Shown piece after piece: positions 62,088-64,000 of a stretch of 64,000 nucleotides of DNA (position 1 is its first letter; each line of letters starts with the position of its first letter). Source of the DNA: Spongiivirga citrea. GTDB taxonomy: Bacteria; Bacteroidota; Bacteroidia; Flavobacteriales; Flavobacteriaceae. The notes below the pieces were generated by a model. It had not been told where the DNA came from, searched no databases, and was given only the letters and a program-made list of their open reading frames with translations. The DNA lies in NCBI RefSeq assembly GCF_010671565.1, contig NZ_JAABOQ010000004.1, positions 310,001-374,000 of the forward strand, read 5' to 3'. A program made the position numbers and the translations under genes.

Positions 62088-63545
62088 TTAACTCAATAAA
62101 TCATGAACAACATGTCCTGAAACATCTGTCAACCTAAAGCGTCGCCCTTGGTGTTTGTAGGTGAATTTAGTATGATCTATACCCATAAGGTGCATCATTG
62201 TCGCTTGTAAATCGTGAACATGAACAGGGTCTTGGGCAATATTATAACCAAAATCATCTGTTTCTCCATAAGTGAAACCAGGTTTTACGCCTCCACCAGC
62301 CATAAACATTGTAAAACATTTTGGGTGATGGTCACGACCATAATTAGTATTAGTTAGTGCACCCTGGCTATAATTAGTTCGCCCGAACTCTCCACCCCAA
62401 ACTACTAGTGTATCTTCTAAAAGGCCTCGTTGCTTTAAATCTAAAATCAAAGCTGCGGTCGCTTGATCAACATCTTTAGCTTGTTTTTCTATTTGTGATG
62501 GTAAGTTATCATGCTGATCCCATCCCATATGATAAAGCTGCACAAAACGTACATCTTTTTCTACCAGTCTTCTAGCCAACAAACAATTTGCAGCATATGT
62601 TCCTGGTACTGCGGCATTGGCTCCATACAGTTTGATTATATGGTCTGGTTCATTTTCAATATTCATGGTTTCAGGAACAGAAGTTTGCATTCTATAAGCC
62701 ATTTCATATTGTGCAATGCGACTATTGATCTCTGGGTCCCCAAACTCAGCTTCTTGCTTTGCATTGAGTTCACTCAAATGATCAAGCATTTTACGACGTT
62801 GAGCTCGGCTCATTCCTTCGGGATCTTTTAAATATAATACTGGATCCTTTCCGGACCTAAACTGGACACCTTGATGTAAGGAACTCAAAAACCCATTTCC
62901 CCAAAGACGAGAGTATAGCGGTTGAGCTAATGGTTTGCCCGTTCCCCTTGATAACAGTACAGTAAAACTGGGAAGATTATCATTTAAACTTCCCAATCCA
63001 TAACTCATCCATGAGCCTATTGATGGGCGTCCCGCTTGCTGGGAACCTGTTTGAAAAAAAGTTATTGCCGGATCGTGATTAATCGCTTCGGTATGCATTG
63101 ATTTAATGAAACATAATTCATCAACAATTTTTGCAGTGTATGGCATCAAATCACTTACCCAAGCTCTAGATTCACCATATTGATTGAACTTGAATTGACT
63201 TCCTACTAAAGGGAAAGAATCTTGTTCAGATGTCATTCCGGTTAATCGTTGTCCTTTACGAACCGAATCGGGTAAGTCTTGTCCTCTAAGTTTATCTAGT
63301 AGTGGCTTATAATCAAACAATTCTAGCTGAGATGGTCCTCCACTTTGAAATAGATAAATAACTCGCTTTGCTTTAGGCGCAAAATGCGGTAAGTTCATTC
63401 CTGCTAATGGAGATCCTGATGCTTCAATGCTCGATGTGAATGGGTCTATCATAGACCCCAAAGCCAAACCACCAATTCCTAAGCCTACTTTCTTCAAAAA
63501 ATGTCGGCGGTTATTGTTGAGATAATGGTTGGTTATTTCTTCCAT
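62088..63545 (-). CDS. Tat-exported DUF1501 protein (sulfatase/phosphatase-like fold)
   Basis: 485-residue exported protein with a Tat signal (NNRRHFLKKVGLGIGGLALG). The family DUF1501 is related to the alkaline phosphatase/sulfatase fold; visible signatures are KRVIYLFQSGGPSQLELFDY, FIKSMHTEAINHDPAITFFQ, GWDQHDNL, VVWGGEFGRT and NYGRDHHPKCFTMFMAGGGV. The canonical sulfatase Cys/Ser-x-Pro-x-Arg motif is not seen, so sulfatase activity is not supported. DUF1501 genes nearly always follow a DUF1553 gene, as here (3 nt apart). Confidence 0.92.
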   Translation of the reverse strand: MEEITNHYLNNNRRHFLKKVGLGIGGLALGSMIDPFTSSIEASGSPLAGMNLPHFAPKAKRVIYLFQSGGPSQLELFDYKPLLDKLRGQDLPDSVRKGQRLTGMTSEQDSFPLVGSQFKFNQYGESRAWVSDLMPYTAKIVDELCFIKSMHTEAINHDPAITFFQTGSQQAGRPSIGSWMSYGLGSLNDNLPSFTVLLSRGTGKPLAQPLYSRLWGNGFLSSLHQGVQFRSGKDPVLYLKDPEGMSRAQRRKMLDHLSELNAKQEAEFGDPEINSRIAQYEMAYRMQTSVPETMNIENEPDHIIKLYGANAAVPGTYAANCLLARRLVEKDVRFVQLYHMGWDQHDNLPSQIEKQAKDVDQATAALILDLKQRGLLEDTLVVWGGEFGRTNYSQGALTNTNYGRDHHPKCFTMFMAGGGVKPGFTYGETDDFGYNIAQDPVHVHDLQATMMHLMGIDHTKFTYKHQGRRFRLTDVSGHVVHDLLS

Positions 63546-63548
63546 GAT

Positions 63549-64000
63549 TTACCCTTTTACAATAGCTTCATCTAAATTAAAAATAAGACTTGCTAGTGAA
63601 CGATATGCATACAACTTGTCTTGAGGAAATTGCTCCTGAGATGAAACAGCATTACTTACATCAGATTCTTGCTCTTGATAGGCCTCCTTTTGGTCATTCA
63701 AAAATAATTTAAGGTTTTCAGTTTCTTCAAGACTGGGTTTACGAGAAGTTATTTTTCTAAAAATTAAACTGATACGTTCCTCTTCAGAAAGTTCTTTATC
63801 CATAATTACCCGTTTTGCAAGTGCCATAGACGCCTCCAGTAATTGCGGATCATTCAACATCACCAAGGCCTGAAGTGGTGTACTTGTTTTCTGGCGCTCT
63901 ACCATACAGAAATCGCGAGATGCAGCATCAAATGTCATCATCGCGGGCGGCGGTACAGTACGTTTCCAAAAAGTATATAAACTGCGTCGATATAGATTTT
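63549..64000 (-). CDS. DUF1553 protein, C-terminal part (cut by window edge)
   Basis: The C-terminal 150 codons of a larger gene running off the right edge. The frame is open beyond the internal ATG at 63941 to base 64000, reading YRRSLYTFWKRTVPPPAMMT and then FDAASRDFCMVERQKTSTPL, the hallmark C-terminus of the DUF1553 (PSD1 and cytochrome c domain) family, first described in Planctomycetes. The missing N-terminal part should hold a signal peptide, a cytochrome c domain and DUF1549. It is the first visible gene of an operon of five with DUF1501, NHL, lipoprotein and haem-c genes. Confidence 0.92.
   Translation of the reverse strand, partial: NLYRRSLYTFWKRTVPPPAMMTFDAASRDFCMVERQKTSTPLQALVMLNDPQLLEASMALAKRVIMDKELSEEERISLIFRKITSRKPSLEETENLKLFLNDQKEAYQEQESDVSNAVSSQEQFPQDKLYAYRSLASLIFNLDEAIVKG

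Noticed and set aside
1-64000. tRNA, rRNA, riboswitch or phage genes
   Set aside because: No cloverleaf, rRNA-like stretch, known riboswitch core or phage structural gene was recognised on either strand by eye; a covariance-model search would be decisive.

Overview
The window is chromosomal DNA of a Bacteroidota bacterium, almost certainly a marine member of the Flavobacteriaceae. The evidence is low-GC DNA, promoters of the TAnnTTTG type, two secreted proteins with a type IX (type B, gliding-motility-type) C-terminal sorting domain, surface lipoproteins with acidic export signals after the lipidated Cys, BshC (bacillithiol), a fused CcoNO oxidase subunit, and an alginate lyase. No tRNA, rRNA, CRISPR array, transposase or phage gene was seen.

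Layout. 1-21436 is mostly core genome: a proS fragment, a Gly/Trp- and Ser/Arg-rich lipoprotein, an OmpP1/FadL porin, a type IX-secreted protein, folE, cysS, yidD, an Lrp regulator, the fused isobutyryl-CoA mutase IcmF, purU, small envelope proteins, and guaA followed by a LysM protein, OsmC and a DUF922 protein. 21644-30934 is an accessory block: a LuxR-type response regulator with a TPR sensor kinase, an unrecognised lipoprotein, a two-gene cassette (leaderless subtilisin-like protein plus an unknown protein with a hydrophobic segment), a membrane-tethered TPR/LuxR regulator, and a cholesterol-dependent-cytolysin-like surface lipoprotein. A 42-bp twin-palindrome element occurs twice, on either side of the two-gene cassette. 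30998-44809 holds a PLP decarboxylase, a PNPOx-like flavoprotein, bshC, secreted peptidases, a second type IX-secreted protein and a PL7 alginate lyase with a putative leader operator.

44920-58009 is a micro-oxic respiration region: hemN, a CBS protein, a ribosome-hibernation-type protein, the cbb3 oxidase cluster (ccoI, ccoS, fused ccoNO, ccoQ, mono-haem ccoP, ccoG, fixH/ccoH, a SafE/UreH-like protein), a universal stress protein and a TSUP permease. Five promoters here, plus that of the PNPOx gene at 32530, carry a TGAY-N4-RTCA palindrome exactly 23 nt upstream of a -7-like box. This looks like one Crp/Fnr-type regulon seen six times. 58118-64000 is a tight operon of the DUF1553/DUF1501 type with Tat-exported and haem-c proteins; it runs off the right edge.

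The strongest candidates for something undescribed are the cytolysin-like protein, whose C-terminus is four propeller-like repeats with no undecapeptide; the duplicated twin-palindrome element around the subtilase cassette; and the fixed-spacing Crp/Fnr promoter family. Where the longest open frame began with TTG or GTG, the start was moved to the ATG supported by a signal peptide, promoter box or neighbour overlap.
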